Positions 9,528 through 19,097 of a DNA stretch of 32,725 nucleotides are shown here, piece after piece. The notes under the pieces were generated by a model. The model saw only the letters and a program-made list of their open reading frames with translations, was not told the DNA's origin and ran no database searches. Source of the DNA: Terriglobales bacterium (GTDB lineage Bacteria > Acidobacteriota > Terriglobia > Terriglobales > Acidobacteriaceae). The stretch lies in the NCBI GenBank assembly GCA_025934735.1, contig JAICWP010000034.1, positions 1 to 32,725 on the forward strand, written 5' to 3'. How positions within the stretch are numbered: position 1 is the stretch's first letter; every line of letters begins with the position of its first letter. The position numbers were made by a program, and so were the translations under genes.

Positions 9528-9557
9528 ATTCTAAACTAAGTAATTAGTTTTTGTCAA
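9528..9557 (-). promoter_or_regulatory. Sigma70 promoter of the toxin-antitoxin operon
   Basis: Read on the minus strand, TTGACA (9557-9552) is a perfect -35 hexamer and TAGAAT (9533-9528) a 5/6 -10, separated by 18 bases. Transcription would begin near 9521, leaving a short leader with GGGAGG before the TTG at 9504. The region is distinctly AT-rich against its GC-rich surroundings. Confidence 0.75.
9533..9550. promoter_or_regulatory. Inverted repeat inside the promoter spacer, candidate autoregulatory operator
   Basis: AAACTAA (9533-9539) and TTAGTTT (9544-9550) are perfect 7-base inverted arms around GTAA. They fill the space between the -35 and -10 hexamers of the operon promoter. A dimeric protein bound here would block RNA polymerase, as antitoxins commonly do. 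Confidence 0.6.
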
Positions 9558-9652
9558 TTCTACCTTTATAGCACCTCTTTGGGGATTTCTTGATTTTGCG
9601 CCTTTCCTTTAGGATGAATGGCTTAACAACAATCGGGAGCGCAAGCCAACTC

Positions 9653-11419
9653 ATGCACCGCTGGTCACAACTGTTCATCCCTACCCTGCGCGAGGCGCCG
9701 GCCGATGCCGAGGTCGCCAGCCACAAGTACCTGCTGCGGGCGGGTTATATCCGCCAGCTATCGGCCGGAATTTACTCGTACCTGTTCCTGGGCTACCGCT
9801 CGATGCGGAAGATCAGCGAAATCGTGCGCCAGGAAATGGACAAGATTGGGCAGGAGTTCTATCTGCCGGCGCTACATCCGCGCGAACTGTGGGAAGCCAG
9901 CGGGCGCTGGTCTCTCATGGGCGACAACATGTTCCGGCTTAAGGACCGCAAGGGAGCGGACCTATGTCTGGGCTTCACTGAAGAAGAAGTAATGACCGAA
10001 ATCGCCCGCAAGGAGTTGCGCAGCTACAAGCAGTTGCCGCAGATCTGGTATCAGATTCAGTCCAAGTTTCGGGACGAGCCTCGCCCCAAGTCGGGACTAC
10101 TGCGGGTCCGCCAGTTCACCATGAAGGATTCTTACTCCTTCGACCTGGATGCGGCCGGACTGGACATCTCCTACAAGAAGCACTACGAGACGTACTGCCG
10201 GATTTTTGACCGCTGCGGCCTGCAGTACATGGCGGTGGAAGCGCATTCCGGGGCCATGGGCGGGTCGCAGTCGCATGAATTTGTGGTCAACACCAACGCC
10301 GGCGAAGACTTCGTTGTCAGTTGCCCCAATTGCCGCTATGCCGCCAACCTGGAGAAGGCCACCTCGCGACTGGAACCGGTGGAGGACTACAAAGCCACGG
10401 GCACTGGCGAACCGGAACTGGTGCACACCCCCGGGCTGAAAACGGTGGAGGAAGTGGCGAACTATCTGGGGGTTTCCCCCAAGAACAAAATGAAGACGCT
10501 GGCGCTGATGGCAACCGAAACCAAGAGCGGAGCGGAAAAGCCGCACGAGGTGCCCGTCATCCTTTTCCTGCGCGGCGACCACACGCTGAACGAGGCCAAG
10601 CTATCCACGGCGCTCGCGGGAGCGCAGTTCCGCCCCATGCACCTGGAAGAAATCCAGGCAGTCTTCGGCGCGCCTGCCGGATTTTTGGGGCCAATCGGAT
10701 CCGAAGGGCGGCAGTATAAAGGCATTAAGGCGCGGGTGTTGGTGGACCAGGCGCTGCTGGGGCGGAAAAACCTGATCGCCGGAGCCAACAAGGAGGATTA
10801 TCACCTGCGGAACGTGACACCGGAGCGGGATTTCACCGTATCGGAGTGGACGGACCTGCGCAGCGTGGGTGAGGGCGAAGGCTGTCCGAACTGCGGTACG
10901 ACGCTGAAGATCGCCAAGGCGATGGAGATTGGACACATCTTCAAGCTGGGCTACAAGTATTCCGAGTCCATGGGAGCGCGGGTGCTGGACCAGAACGGCA
11001 AGGAAGTGGCGCCCATCATGGGCAGTTACGGAATCGGGATCGAGCGCATCCTGACGGCGGCGGTGGAGCAGAATCACGACAATGACGGTTTCTGGCTTCC
11101 AGCGGCTATTTCCCCATTCGAGGTGGTGGTGACGCCCACCAACGTCAAGGATGCCACGCTGCTTTCCACCTCCGTCCAGATTGCGGAACAGCTGGCGGGG
11201 GCGGGTTTCGACGTCTTGTTGGACGACCGTGACGAAAGGCCAGGGGTGAAATTCAAAGATGCTGACCTGGTGGGCATACCCTTTCGTGTAACCGTAGGTA
11301 AAAAGGTTACCGAAGGCATGGTGGAGGTGGTTCCCCGCTCGACACACCAAATGCTGGATGCTAATATCCGCGATATAACCAGTCATCTGGAGAAACTTCT
11401 CCGGCCCGCACACTCCTAA
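9653..11419 (+). CDS. proS: Prolyl-tRNA synthetase (bacterial type, with editing insertion)
   Basis: A 588-residue class II aminoacyl-tRNA synthetase that charges tRNA-Pro with proline. The N-terminus '[13 protein letters not shown]' and '[19 protein letters not shown]' are typical of bacterial ProRS. The motif 2 region '[25 protein letters not shown]' covers 139-163, and motif 3 [11 protein letters not shown] is at 457-467. The insertion between motifs 2 and 3 (about 230-405) is the YbaK-like domain that hydrolyses Ala-tRNA-Pro. Two CPNC pairs (224-227 and 411-414) flank this insertion and could bind one zinc. The C-terminal anticodon-binding domain follows ('[20 protein letters not shown]'). 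An ATG at 9614 is an alternative start, with AGGA close upstream. I chose 9653 because family members begin there. Confidence 0.97.
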   Translation: MHRWSQLFIPTLREAPADAEVASHKYLLRAGYIRQLSAGIYSYLFLGYRSMRKISEIVRQEMDKIGQEFYLPALHPRELWEASGRWSLMGDNMFRLKDRKGADLCLGFTEEEVMTEIARKELRSYKQLPQIWYQIQSKFRDEPRPKSGLLRVRQFTMKDSYSFDLDAAGLDISYKKHYETYCRIFDRCGLQYMAVEAHSGAMGGSQSHEFVVNTNAGEDFVVSCPNCRYAANLEKATSRLEPVEDYKATGTGEPELVHTPGLKTVEEVANYLGVSPKNKMKTLALMATETKSGAEKPHEVPVILFLRGDHTLNEAKLSTALAGAQFRPMHLEEIQAVFGAPAGFLGPIGSEGRQYKGIKARVLVDQALLGRKNLIAGANKEDYHLRNVTPERDFTVSEWTDLRSVGEGEGCPNCGTTLKIAKAMEIGHIFKLGYKYSESMGARVLDQNGKEVAPIMGSYGIGIERILTAAVEQNHDNDGFWLPAAISPFEVVVTPTNVKDATLLSTSVQIAEQLAGAGFDVLLDDRDERPGVKFKDADLVGIPFRVTVGKKVTEGMVEVVPRSTHQMLDANIRDITSHLEKLLRPAHS

Positions 11420-11453
11420 GGAGTCCTCCCCTGCAGGCCGCAGCGGGGTTCAC

Positions 11454-11816
11454 GTGCGCACACTGAAATTGCTGTTAGCGTTGGGAGCCATCGGCTTCGG
11501 GATATACGTCGGAGTCCAAATCGTGCCTCCGTTCTTCGCCAATTACCAGTTCCAGGACGCGATCCAGTCTGAGGCGGTACTGCAGGCCTACAGCAACCAG
11601 AACGAAGACCAGATTCGCGACAGCATCTTCCGGAAGGCGCAGGACCTGGAAATACCGATGAAAGAGGAGCAGATCACGGTACAGCGCATCGGCGGAGCCG
11701 GCAGCGGGACGCTAGCGATTTCGGCGGATTACACGATTCATGTGGATTTGCCCGGCTACCCCCTCGACCTGGAGTTCCACCCGTCGTCCAAGAGCAAGCC
11801 GATTCCGGGAGCATAG
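11454..11816 (+). CDS. Small membrane-anchored protein, DUF4845-like
   Basis: A 120-residue protein with a single N-terminal membrane helix (about residues 5-27: LLLALGAIGFGIYVGVQIVPP) and a soluble domain outside the membrane. The domain begins 'FFANYQFQDAI' with a helical stretch and ends in beta strands 'LAISADYTIHVDLPGYPLDLEFHP'. This layout resembles DUF4845 proteins, though no function is known. The start is GTG at 11454, 34 bases after proS, with a G-rich stretch upstream, so it is probably cotranscribed with proS. The assignment rests on fold pattern only. Confidence 0.65.
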   Translation: MRTLKLLLALGAIGFGIYVGVQIVPPFFANYQFQDAIQSEAVLQAYSNQNEDQIRDSIFRKAQDLEIPMKEEQITVQRIGGAGSGTLAISADYTIHVDLPGYPLDLEFHPSSKSKPIPGA

Positions 11817-11824
11817 AACCGGCA

Positions 11825-11845
11825 GTCAGGAGTCAGGCTCCTGAC
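11825..11845. terminator. Stem-loop between convergent genes, built from a dispersed repeat
   Basis: GTCAGGAG (11825-11832) and CTCCTGAC (11838-11845) pair perfectly around a 5-base loop in the 52-base gap between two convergent genes. No U-run follows on either strand. The sequence belongs to the recurrent 'GGAGTCAG' repeat class of this window, so its role as a bidirectional terminator is uncertain. Confidence 0.4.
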
Positions 11846-11868
11846 GCTCGACTACTGACTCCCGCCTT

Positions 11869-12816
11869 TCATCTGCCGTGCTCTTCCAGGAATTTCTCTA
11901 CTTCCATAGCGGCCATGCAGCCGCTGCCTGATGCGGTAATCGCCTGGCGGTAGCGCCGGTCCTGCACATCGCCGCAGGCAAAGACGCCGGGAACGCGGGT
12001 GAAAACGTAATTTTCCGTTTTGATATAACCGTCGGAGTCCTTATCGAGCTGGCCATCGAACATGGCGGCATTGGGAATGTGGCCGATGCCTAAAAAGAGC
12101 GCGCTGGCGGGAAAATCGCTGGTCACGCCTGTTTTCACGTTCCGCAGCTTCAGCCCGGTCACTTCCTGCTTGCCTACATCGTAAACGTCCTCCACCACTG
12201 TATTGGTCAGAAAGCGGATGCGGTCATTCTGGCGAGCACGCTCCAGCATGATCTTGGAAGCGCGGAACTGCTCACGGCGGTGAATGATGCTCACCCGGGT
12301 GGCAAAGCGGGTCAGGAACAGCGCCTCTTCCATGGCGGAATCGCCGCCGCCCACCACTGCGACTTCCTTGCCGGTGAAGAAGAAGCCATCGCAGGTTGCG
12401 CAGGAGGAGACCCCATGACCAATCAGGGCCTGCTCGTGAGGCAAGCCCAGCCAACGGGCCGAAGCGCCGCTGGCAATGATAAGGGTACGGGTGCGGAGCT
12501 TGTCTTTGCCCAGGTCGAGCACGAAGGGACGCTGCCGAAGATCGGCATGCACCAGGTGCCCGGTCTGGAATTCGGCGCCGAAGCGGGCCGCCTGCTTCTT
12601 CATGTTCTCGATCAGTTCCGGGCCCTGGATGCCTTCGGGAAACCCGGGGAAATTCTCCACCAGGGTCGTAAGCGAAAGCTGGCCGCCGGGCTCATGGCCT
12701 TGCAGCACCAGCGGTTTAAGATTGGCGCGGCCGGCATAGATGGCCGCTGTCAGGCCGGCGCAGCCGGCGCCTATGATGACGGTGTCGCGAGGTTCCTGGC
12801 TCATGTGTGGAAACAT
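11869..12816 (-). CDS. trxB: Thioredoxin reductase
   Basis: A 315-residue FAD/NADPH disulfide reductase that recycles thioredoxin. The FAD-binding motif GAGCAG is at residues 16-21, the redox-active CATC at 139-142, the NADPH-binding GGGDSAMEEA at 156-165, and the C-terminal FAD motif ACGDVQDRRYRQAITASGSGCMAA near 285. Length is normal. Two ATGs four codons apart (12816 and 12804) are both possible starts, and neither has a clear ribosome site. It lies 27 bases after the hybrid histidine kinase on the same strand and is probably cotranscribed with it. No thioredoxin gene is adjacent. Confidence 0.95.
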   Translation of the reverse strand: MFPHMSQEPRDTVIIGAGCAGLTAAIYAGRANLKPLVLQGHEPGGQLSLTTLVENFPGFPEGIQGPELIENMKKQAARFGAEFQTGHLVHADLRQRPFVLDLGKDKLRTRTLIIASGASARWLGLPHEQALIGHGVSSCATCDGFFFTGKEVAVVGGGDSAMEEALFLTRFATRVSIIHRREQFRASKIMLERARQNDRIRFLTNTVVEDVYDVGKQEVTGLKLRNVKTGVTSDFPASALFLGIGHIPNAAMFDGQLDKDSDGYIKTENYVFTRVPGVFACGDVQDRRYRQAITASGSGCMAAMEVEKFLEEHGR

Positions 12817-12843
12817 TTTAGATGTTGGGGACGGATTTTGGCT

Positions 12844-15810
12844 TCAATTCTCCGCCGAACCCTGCGGGGCAGCGCCGCAGCAGCGCTCAATTTCTTCCTG
12901 AACCACGTCGAAATCCACCGGCTTGGAGATATAGGCGTCCATGCCGGCGGCCAGGCAACGCTCGCGGTCTGCGGGCAGCACGGAGGCGGTCATGGCAATG
13001 ATGGGGAGATGGCTCCCGCGGCCGCTTTCCCAACGCCGTAGTTCCGCCGTGGCGGAGAGGCCATCGAGCTTGGGCATCTGGATATCCATGAAAAGCAGGT
13101 CGAAGTGCTGCGACTCGGCAAGGGTCAGAACCTGCCGGCCATCGTCGGCCAGGGTGACGGTGTGGCCCAATTTTTGCAGGAGGCTGAGGATAACGGTGCG
13201 GTTCACGGGATTATCCTCGGCTACCAGGATGGAGAGCTTGCGCCGGGACTCGCGCAAGCTGTGGCGGGTGATGAGAGCGGAAGGCTGGCCGGGATCGTGG
13301 CCCAAGGCGAGGCGAACTGCCCGCAGCAGGTCGGCCTTGTGGATGGGTTTCACCAGGTAGGCGCAAATGCCCATCTCCCGACAGCGGGCGCCATCGCCGC
13401 GCTGCCCGTCGGAAGTGAGCATCATGATGATGGGCTGGGCCAATTGGGGATCGCTCTGCACGCGTTCCGCCAGGGTAAAGCCATCAATGCCGGGCATGCG
13501 CCGGTCAAGCAGCAGGACCCGAAATGGAAGACCGGCACAATGAGCCGAACGCAAGGTCTCCAGGGCTGCCTGGCTGTTTTCCACGGCCACCGGCCGCATG
13601 TCCCACGCGGCAGTGTACTCGGTGAGGATGCGGCGATTGGTGGCATTATCGTCCACGATAAGGATAGGCACCTGTCGCAAGTCCACGACAGCGGGCGCGG
13701 GCGGAGGTGCCGGGTCAACTCCAAAGCGGGATGTGAAGTGGAAGGTGCTGCCGGCGCCTTCGCCGCTTTCCAGCCAGATGCGGCCTCCCATCAAGGTCAC
13801 CAGCCGGGAACAGATGGCCAATCCCAGACCAGTTCCGCCGAACTTGCGCGTGATGCTGGTGTCTGCCTGGGCGAAGGCCTGGAACAGGAGCGCCTGCTTG
13901 TCCGCGGGAATACCGACGCCGGTGTCCACCACGCGGAAATGCAATTCCACGTTCTTTTCATCGCACGAATCCTGGTCCACATACAACACCACTTCGCCGC
14001 GGTCAGTGAACTTGATGGCATTGCTGATGAGGTTGAGAAGGATCTGGCGCAGGCGGCTAGGGTCTCCGGCTAGCCGCTCCGGGATATCCGAGGCGATCCG
14101 ATAAGCCAATTCCAGCCCCTTGCTGTGGGCGCGCAGGGAGAGGGCGTTCATTTCCTGGGCGAGACAATCGGCCAGGCTAAACTCAATGCACTCCAGGTCG
14201 AGCTTGCCCGATTCCACTTTGGAAAAATCGAGAATGTCATTGATGACCTCCAGCAGCTGCTCGCCGGATTGTTTGGCCATGACCAGGTACTCGCGCTGTT
14301 CCGAGGTAAGATCGGTATCCAGGGCGAGGTCGGTCATGCCCAAAACGCCGCTGATGGGAGTGCGTATTTCATGGCTCATGTTGGCCAGGAACTCGCTTTT
14401 GGCGCGATTGGCGGATTCGGCAAGTTCCTTGGCCTGGATCAGATCGGCCTCAGCGCGCTTGCGGGCGCGCTCCTGGGCATCGCGCTGCAGGCGGGCGTGC
14501 AGGACAGGAGCGAGGAACTCGACAATCCGGCTCAGCCGTTCCAGGTCGGCTTCCTCGTAGTCGGTGGTTTTGTTGGCGACCAGCAGCAGGCCAATGAGTG
14601 CATCGTTGTGCAGAACGGGGACACTGAGGCAACGGTTGATGGCTAAGTGTCCTTCCGGCACCTTACCCGGTTGATTGCAGCAGAAGGCCTTTTTCTCGAC
14701 CAGGCTGCGGCCCCACAGGCCGCCCCAAATCTCGCGGCGAAAGCGCAGGCTTTTGTTCGCCACAGCACACTTTTCCCAAGCATCGCTGGTCAGAGAAGGA
14801 ACCACCAGAATGTTGTCTTCGTCAATGTAGCCGAACAAGCCCAGAGAACTGTGCATGACTTCGAGCACGATGTTTAGCACCTCGCCATACATCTGCTCAT
14901 CGGGCACAGTGAGGCAGATGTTGGCCAAGCGGTTTTTCAGCGCAATACGTTTCTCGGACTCGCGCAGGGCGGCTTCCGTGCGCTTGCGATCGCTGATGTC
15001 AATAAAGGTTCCCTCGAGCACGAAAGGCTGATCGCCGCGGTATTCAGTGACGCTCACGTTTTCCAGGATCCACACTGGGGTATTGTCTTTTCGCAACAGG
15101 CAGGTCTCGAAATTCTTCAGAACCCCATCTCGCGCGAGCAATTGCATCGCTTCTTCCAAGTCGCGGGCATGGGCGAAGTAACTGCCCGCATTCTGCCGCA
15201 TAAGCTCCTGGGAGGAGCGATACCCCAGGATACGGGCCCCCGCTTCATTGCATTCCACCAGGCCTTGGTCCATCTGGTAGCGGAAAATGCCGGCCAGGCT
15301 GCGCTCGAACAACAGGCGGTAACGGGCCTCCGACTGTCGCAACTCTTCTTCTGTCCTTTTGTGCTGGCTGATATCAATGCCTACCCCGGCAATGCAGGGA
15401 CTACCCTGGAGAGATACAAGAGCAGAACTCAGATAATAGAGGATCTTTACCCTTTCCTTGGTGAGTAGCGCGGCTTCTGCCTCGGAAGATCCGGTCTCCA
15501 GCGCCTGCTGCACTTTGGCTCGCATGAGTTCGCGGCTCTCTTCGGCAATGCTGTCCATGACGGGCAAACGTTCTATTTCCGCCGCTGAATAGTGCAGGAC
15601 TTCTTCCACTCGCTTGTTCCAGCGGACAAACCTGCCTTCCTGGTCAATGATGATGAACAAGACGGGCAGACTTTCAATCAGGTCCTGGGAGAAGCTTTGC
15701 TCGGACGCCAACTTCCTCTCGGCCTGACGCAAGGCATTCTGTAGGCGGTGAATGTCTTCAAGTGAGGCCGCGATGGGCTGGGGCTGACTGCAGTTGTGGT
15801 CGCGTTGCAT
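12844..15810 (-). CDS. Hybrid sensor histidine kinase (PAS-PAS-GAF-HisKA-HATPase-REC-REC)
   Basis: A 988-residue probably soluble kinase with no membrane segment. Order: PAS 1 (about 40-150), PAS 2 (162-277), GAF (290-437), a helical linker, HisKA with phospho-acceptor His480 in [10 protein letters not shown], HATPase_c with N-box NLISNAIKF (593-601), VDTGVGI and GGTGLGLAI (658-666). Two receiver domains follow: REC1 with Asp769 and Lys821, REC2 with Glu865/Asp866, Asp909 and Lys963. No Hpt domain follows, so a separate phosphotransfer protein is expected. The GAF domain carries Cys348, Cys377-Cys378 and Cys394. The frame extends 78 codons upstream to a TTG, but that stretch is proline- and glycine-rich with no domain; ATG 15810 has AGGA upstream. 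It is followed by trxB in the same operon. Confidence 0.93.
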   Translation of the reverse strand: MQRDHNCSQPQPIAASLEDIHRLQNALRQAERKLASEQSFSQDLIESLPVLFIIIDQEGRFVRWNKRVEEVLHYSAAEIERLPVMDSIAEESRELMRAKVQQALETGSSEAEAALLTKERVKILYYLSSALVSLQGSPCIAGVGIDISQHKRTEEELRQSEARYRLLFERSLAGIFRYQMDQGLVECNEAGARILGYRSSQELMRQNAGSYFAHARDLEEAMQLLARDGVLKNFETCLLRKDNTPVWILENVSVTEYRGDQPFVLEGTFIDISDRKRTEAALRESEKRIALKNRLANICLTVPDEQMYGEVLNIVLEVMHSSLGLFGYIDEDNILVVPSLTSDAWEKCAVANKSLRFRREIWGGLWGRSLVEKKAFCCNQPGKVPEGHLAINRCLSVPVLHNDALIGLLLVANKTTDYEEADLERLSRIVEFLAPVLHARLQRDAQERARKRAEADLIQAKELAESANRAKSEFLANMSHEIRTPISGVLGMTDLALDTDLTSEQREYLVMAKQSGEQLLEVINDILDFSKVESGKLDLECIEFSLADCLAQEMNALSLRAHSKGLELAYRIASDIPERLAGDPSRLRQILLNLISNAIKFTDRGEVVLYVDQDSCDEKNVELHFRVVDTGVGIPADKQALLFQAFAQADTSITRKFGGTGLGLAICSRLVTLMGGRIWLESGEGAGSTFHFTSRFGVDPAPPPAPAVVDLRQVPILIVDDNATNRRILTEYTAAWDMRPVAVENSQAALETLRSAHCAGLPFRVLLLDRRMPGIDGFTLAERVQSDPQLAQPIIMMLTSDGQRGDGARCREMGICAYLVKPIHKADLLRAVRLALGHDPGQPSALITRHSLRESRRKLSILVAEDNPVNRTVILSLLQKLGHTVTLADDGRQVLTLAESQHFDLLFMDIQMPKLDGLSATAELRRWESGRGSHLPIIAMTASVLPADRERCLAAGMDAYISKPVDFDVVQEEIERCCGAAPQGSAEN

Positions 15811-16049
15811 GAAAAGAAATCCTCTGCTGAGGCCCGGCAGGCCAGTCAGCAGGTCAGGCATTCTCCCGTGATGGGGAAGCCCACCCCCTGATAGTAAGAG
15901 TGGGCGCAAGCCGGATTGAGGGACAGTCTGGGCCAGCGTCCCCAAAGTGTTCCCAAGATGGGCCGCATTTTCAAAACAGAGCAGGCGAGTTGGCGTAACT
16001 GACGAGAGGGCGGGTGAGGGCTGCGGAACCTCGTTCGAGCGCAAAACAG
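15811..16049. other. Gap between hybrid kinase and secreted hypothetical
   Basis: This 239-base gap lies between the end of the minus-strand secreted protein (16050) and the kinase start (15810). It is long enough for a kinase promoter and leader, but I see no convincing hexamer pair, known riboswitch or terminator. Part of it stays open in the kinase frame. Confidence 0.4.
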
Positions 16050-16853
16050 CTATTTCTTGGGCACTGTAGCCGGGGCGGCTGCAATCTGGCGAACCCGGGC
16101 CAATTCCTGGGGAACGGTACGGCGAGCCGCCAACGCCCCGCGGTAGGCAGCAAGGATGGTGGCTGCCTGGCGGAACAGAGGCTCGTAGGCGCTCTGGTCC
16201 ACCTTGGGCGCATCCGGCCCGCCGGCGCAGCGCGCCAGCACCACTGAGGGCTTACCGAAGCGCTCCAGGCGAATGCGGTCAGGAGGAGTGCCGGCGGCCA
16301 GTGCCGCGGCCGGGCTGGTGACTGCCGACACCGTTTCGCTGAGCGAAACCTGCAGCAGATCCTTGGGTTCGCGGACAGGAAACACCAGGGTCTCGGCCAT
16401 GTTCTGCTTATCCACGCTGAAGGAATAGAGCGCATTGAGGAAGGGCGAAGCGGCGGAAAATTCGCGGCGAATGCGCACCCAATCGGAAACTGGACCAGCC
16501 GCAGCGGCGCGCTTTCCGGTCAGCGCGGCGGCCGCATCCTGCGAGAGCGTGGTGCGCCCGCGAGCCACCTCGAAATCCGTCCCCCAGCGCGGCTGGGCGG
16601 GGATGCGGGCCAGGGCGGCGGCAATTTCCTTCTGCTCCGCAGGGCTGGGCTGGCATACGTTCAATACGTTCAACCGCACCGGCGGAGTTTTTTCCTGGGC
16701 CGCGGCGCGGGGGACGAAAAAAATCAGGATTGCCACGGAGGCACAGAGGCACAGAGAAAGGCGGAGCCAGGAGTCAGCTCTCAGGAGCCGGGAGTCAGCA
16801 CCGCAAACCAATAACGAGGCTGCCTTACCAACAACCGAGCTGTTCCTCGTCAT
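16050..16853 (-). CDS. Secreted hypothetical protein with a repeat-derived signal peptide
   Basis: About 267 residues, family not recognised. After the signal peptide the mature protein starts near [15 protein letters not shown] and contains one striking element, [16 protein letters not shown]. The rest is helical and alanine-rich, ending in a basic tail. The export signal [18 protein letters not shown] with A-A-A-Q cleavage is encoded partly by a dispersed repeat (16733-16760), the left arm of an inverted-repeat element. The start is uncertain: ATG at 16853, TTG at 16811 (which gives a more normal n-region) or TTG at 16931, all inside the element. It is divergent from the M1 peptidase gene. 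The periplasmic location is inferred. Confidence 0.6.
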   Translation of the reverse strand: MTRNSSVVGKAASLLVCGADSRLLRADSWLRLSLCLCASVAILIFFVPRAAAQEKTPPVRLNVLNVCQPSPAEQKEIAAALARIPAQPRWGTDFEVARGRTTLSQDAAAALTGKRAAAAGPVSDWVRIRREFSAASPFLNALYSFSVDKQNMAETLVFPVREPKDLLQVSLSETVSAVTSPAAALAAGTPPDRIRLERFGKPSVVLARCAGGPDAPKVDQSAYEPLFRQAATILAAYRGALAARRTVPQELARVRQIAAAPATVPKK

Positions 16854-16962
16854 GGCCGAGGAAATTGAGCACAGAGATTCAGTATCGCCGCTAGGCGACT
16901 GATGACTGAGTCCTGAGTCTTGAGTCCCCAAAGTCTTTCTCCGTGTCTCTGTGTCTCTGTGG
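16733..16962. repeat. MITE-like inverted-repeat element
   Basis: The 28-base arm at 16733-16760 and the reverse complement of 16935-16962 agree at 24 of 28 positions, all differences being transitions. Just inside each arm lie 'GGAGTCAGC'-type repeats in opposite sense (16768-16799 and 16899-16929), so the inversion extends inward. The interior (16800-16898) codes for nothing recognised. The element occupies the gap between two divergent genes. No transposase or clear target duplication is seen. Confidence 0.55.
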
Positions 16963-17098
16963 TGAAGTAATTTTCAAAGGCATTCTAAGCCGAACTCGCA
17001 AACGGGCAAAGAACACCCGAGGTTCCTCGGTTTCCCCTGCCCGCTTACATTGTTGTAAGCTGCTGGCGCACACAAGCGCTCCTACGGAGGTTGGAAGC

Positions 17099-19048
17099 AT
17101 GGACCGGGCTCGCCGCTGGTGGTTCCTGATTATTTCTGTCCTGGCCGGTGCGACCGCAATGTGCGCCGCCCAGCCGATGCCCTCGGCCACGCTCTCCGAC
17201 AAGCCGCTTTCGCAGCGCTGGCTGGACTACAACATTGACGCCCGGGTGGACGCGCAAAAGCACACCGTTGACGCCACCGAGGTGCTCACCTGGCACAACT
17301 TCACCGGCAAGCCCCAGGACACGTTTCCCTTCCACCTGTATCTGAACGCGTTTCAGCCCAAGTCAACGTTCATCCGTGAAACCCATCTTTATGATCTGGA
17401 GTTCGAGTGGAAGCAGAAGAATTACGGCGCGGACGAGGTGAAATCATTTGAGGTAGTGGGGATGGGCGATTTAACCTCGCAGATGCGGTTCATTTCGCCC
17501 GACGACGGAAATCCCGACGACCGCACCGTGTTCCAGGTAAAGCTGCCCAAGCCTGTTCCTGCGGGCGGCCAGGTGCAGTTCAAGATTGTGTTTCACGACC
17601 AATTGCCAGAGGTGCTGGCGCGCACCGGCTACAAGCGCGACTTCATCATGGGCGCGCAGTGGTTTCCCAAAGTAGGCGTGTGGTGGCAGGGAGCATGGAA
17701 TTGCCACCAGTTCCACCGCACCACCGAATTCTTTGCTGAGTTCGGCACCTTCCAGGTCAAGCTCACCCTTCCCCAGAACGAGGTCGTCGGCGCGAGCGGG
17801 GTGGAAGTCTCAAGCGTCAACCACCCCGACGAGACCAAGACGGTGAGCTTTTACGGCGAAGATATCCACGACTTTGCCTGGACCGCCGAGCCCGAATACC
17901 GAGTGATTACCGATACGTTCCAGGGCAGCATGGGCGCGGTGAAGGTTCGCATGCTGGTGCAGCCCGGGCACATGAGCAGCGCGCCCCGCTACCTTCACGC
18001 GCTCAAGGGCACCCTCGACCGCTTCGACAAGTGGTACGGGCCGTATCCCTACAAGCAGATCACGCTGGTGGACCCGCCGCATGGCGCTCTGCAGGCGGGC
18101 GGCATGGAATATCCCACCCTGTTCACGGCTGATACCACCTGGTGGGCGCCGAAAGGGTTGCTGTTTCCGGAACTGGTCACCGAGCATGAATTTGGCCACC
18201 AGTACTGGTACGGCATGGTGGCCACCAACGAATTTGAAAATGCCTGGATGGATGAGGGCATCAACAGCTACACCGAAGTCAAGATCATGGATTCGCTGTA
18301 CGGCAAGGACACGTCCATCCTGAACCTGCTGGGCACGCACATGGGCGAAAGCGACTACCAGCGCCTTTCCTATGATTCAGTGGCCGAGGATGACCCTATG
18401 TCGCGCTTTGCCTGGCAGTACATGAACGGCAATTCGTATGGCGGCATCACCTACGGCAAAACGGCCACTGTGCTGCTCACGCTGGAGAAGGTGATCGGCG
18501 AGCAGACGCTGCAGCGGGCGCTGCAGACTTACTTCATGCGCTATCGCTTCACCCATCCCACGCAAGAAGATTTCCTGAAAACAGTGGAAGAGGTCTCCGG
18601 CAAAGATCTGCGTTGGTACTACGACCAGGCGGTGTATGGCACGCAGGTGATGGATTACGAGATCCTGGGCGTGCGCTCCGAGCGGTCGGACTGGTACAAA
18701 GAGTACCCATCCAAGGCGAAGAAGGGCGAGACGGTCTATCACAACACCGTGCTGGTACACCGCAAAGGTGATTTCATCTTCCCCCTGGACGTGCAGATCA
18801 AGTTCGACAATGGCGAGACGACAACCGAGCACTGGGACGGGCGCGATCGCTGGGTGCGCTATCAATATGACAAGAAGGCGCGCATTGTTTCCGCCGAACT
18901 GGACCCCGAGCACCAGGGGTGGCTGGACAAGAATTCTTTCAACAACAGCTACACGCGTCAAAGCAATCAGGCACCGCACCACAAGCTGGCGGCATATTGG
19001 ACAGTGATTTCGCAATACTGCGCGCAGCTGCTGGCGTGGCTGGTGTGA
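17099..19048 (+). CDS. Secreted M1-family zinc metallopeptidase
   Basis: A 649-residue exported aminopeptidase-like enzyme of the gluzincin clan. The start ATG 17099 has GGAGG 8 bases upstream. The frame continues to 16943, but that extension is a translated dispersed repeat. The signal peptide is RARRWWFLIISVLAGATAMCAAQ. The zinc site is complete: His363, Glu364 and His367 in HEFGH, then exactly 18 residues to Glu386 in WMDEGINSYTE. The exopeptidase-type motif appears as GGMEYP (Glu337) in place of GAMEN, so N-terminal amino-group recognition may be kept. An N-terminal beta domain precedes the catalytic domain, and the C-terminal part is beta-rich. Probably it acts on peptides in the periplasm. 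Substrate is unknown. Confidence 0.92.
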   Translation: MDRARRWWFLIISVLAGATAMCAAQPMPSATLSDKPLSQRWLDYNIDARVDAQKHTVDATEVLTWHNFTGKPQDTFPFHLYLNAFQPKSTFIRETHLYDLEFEWKQKNYGADEVKSFEVVGMGDLTSQMRFISPDDGNPDDRTVFQVKLPKPVPAGGQVQFKIVFHDQLPEVLARTGYKRDFIMGAQWFPKVGVWWQGAWNCHQFHRTTEFFAEFGTFQVKLTLPQNEVVGASGVEVSSVNHPDETKTVSFYGEDIHDFAWTAEPEYRVITDTFQGSMGAVKVRMLVQPGHMSSAPRYLHALKGTLDRFDKWYGPYPYKQITLVDPPHGALQAGGMEYPTLFTADTTWWAPKGLLFPELVTEHEFGHQYWYGMVATNEFENAWMDEGINSYTEVKIMDSLYGKDTSILNLLGTHMGESDYQRLSYDSVAEDDPMSRFAWQYMNGNSYGGITYGKTATVLLTLEKVIGEQTLQRALQTYFMRYRFTHPTQEDFLKTVEEVSGKDLRWYYDQAVYGTQVMDYEILGVRSERSDWYKEYPSKAKKGETVYHNTVLVHRKGDFIFPLDVQIKFDNGETTTEHWDGRDRWVRYQYDKKARIVSAELDPEHQGWLDKNSFNNSYTRQSNQAPHHKLAAYWTVISQYCAQLLAWLV

Positions 19049-19097
19049 GCTAGCCAGCCAGTCAGCTACAAGTACTGAGCTGTTCAGGTGTTTCACA

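Noticed and set aside
15811-16044. 78-codon N-terminal extension of the hybrid kinase
   Set aside because: No domain, TTG start, low-complexity Pro/Gly-rich sequence. ATG 15810 has an upstream AGGA.
16943-17098. 52-codon N-terminal extension of the M1 peptidase
   Set aside because: It begins inside the right arm of the inverted-repeat element and precedes a good ribosome site and a complete signal peptide at 17099.
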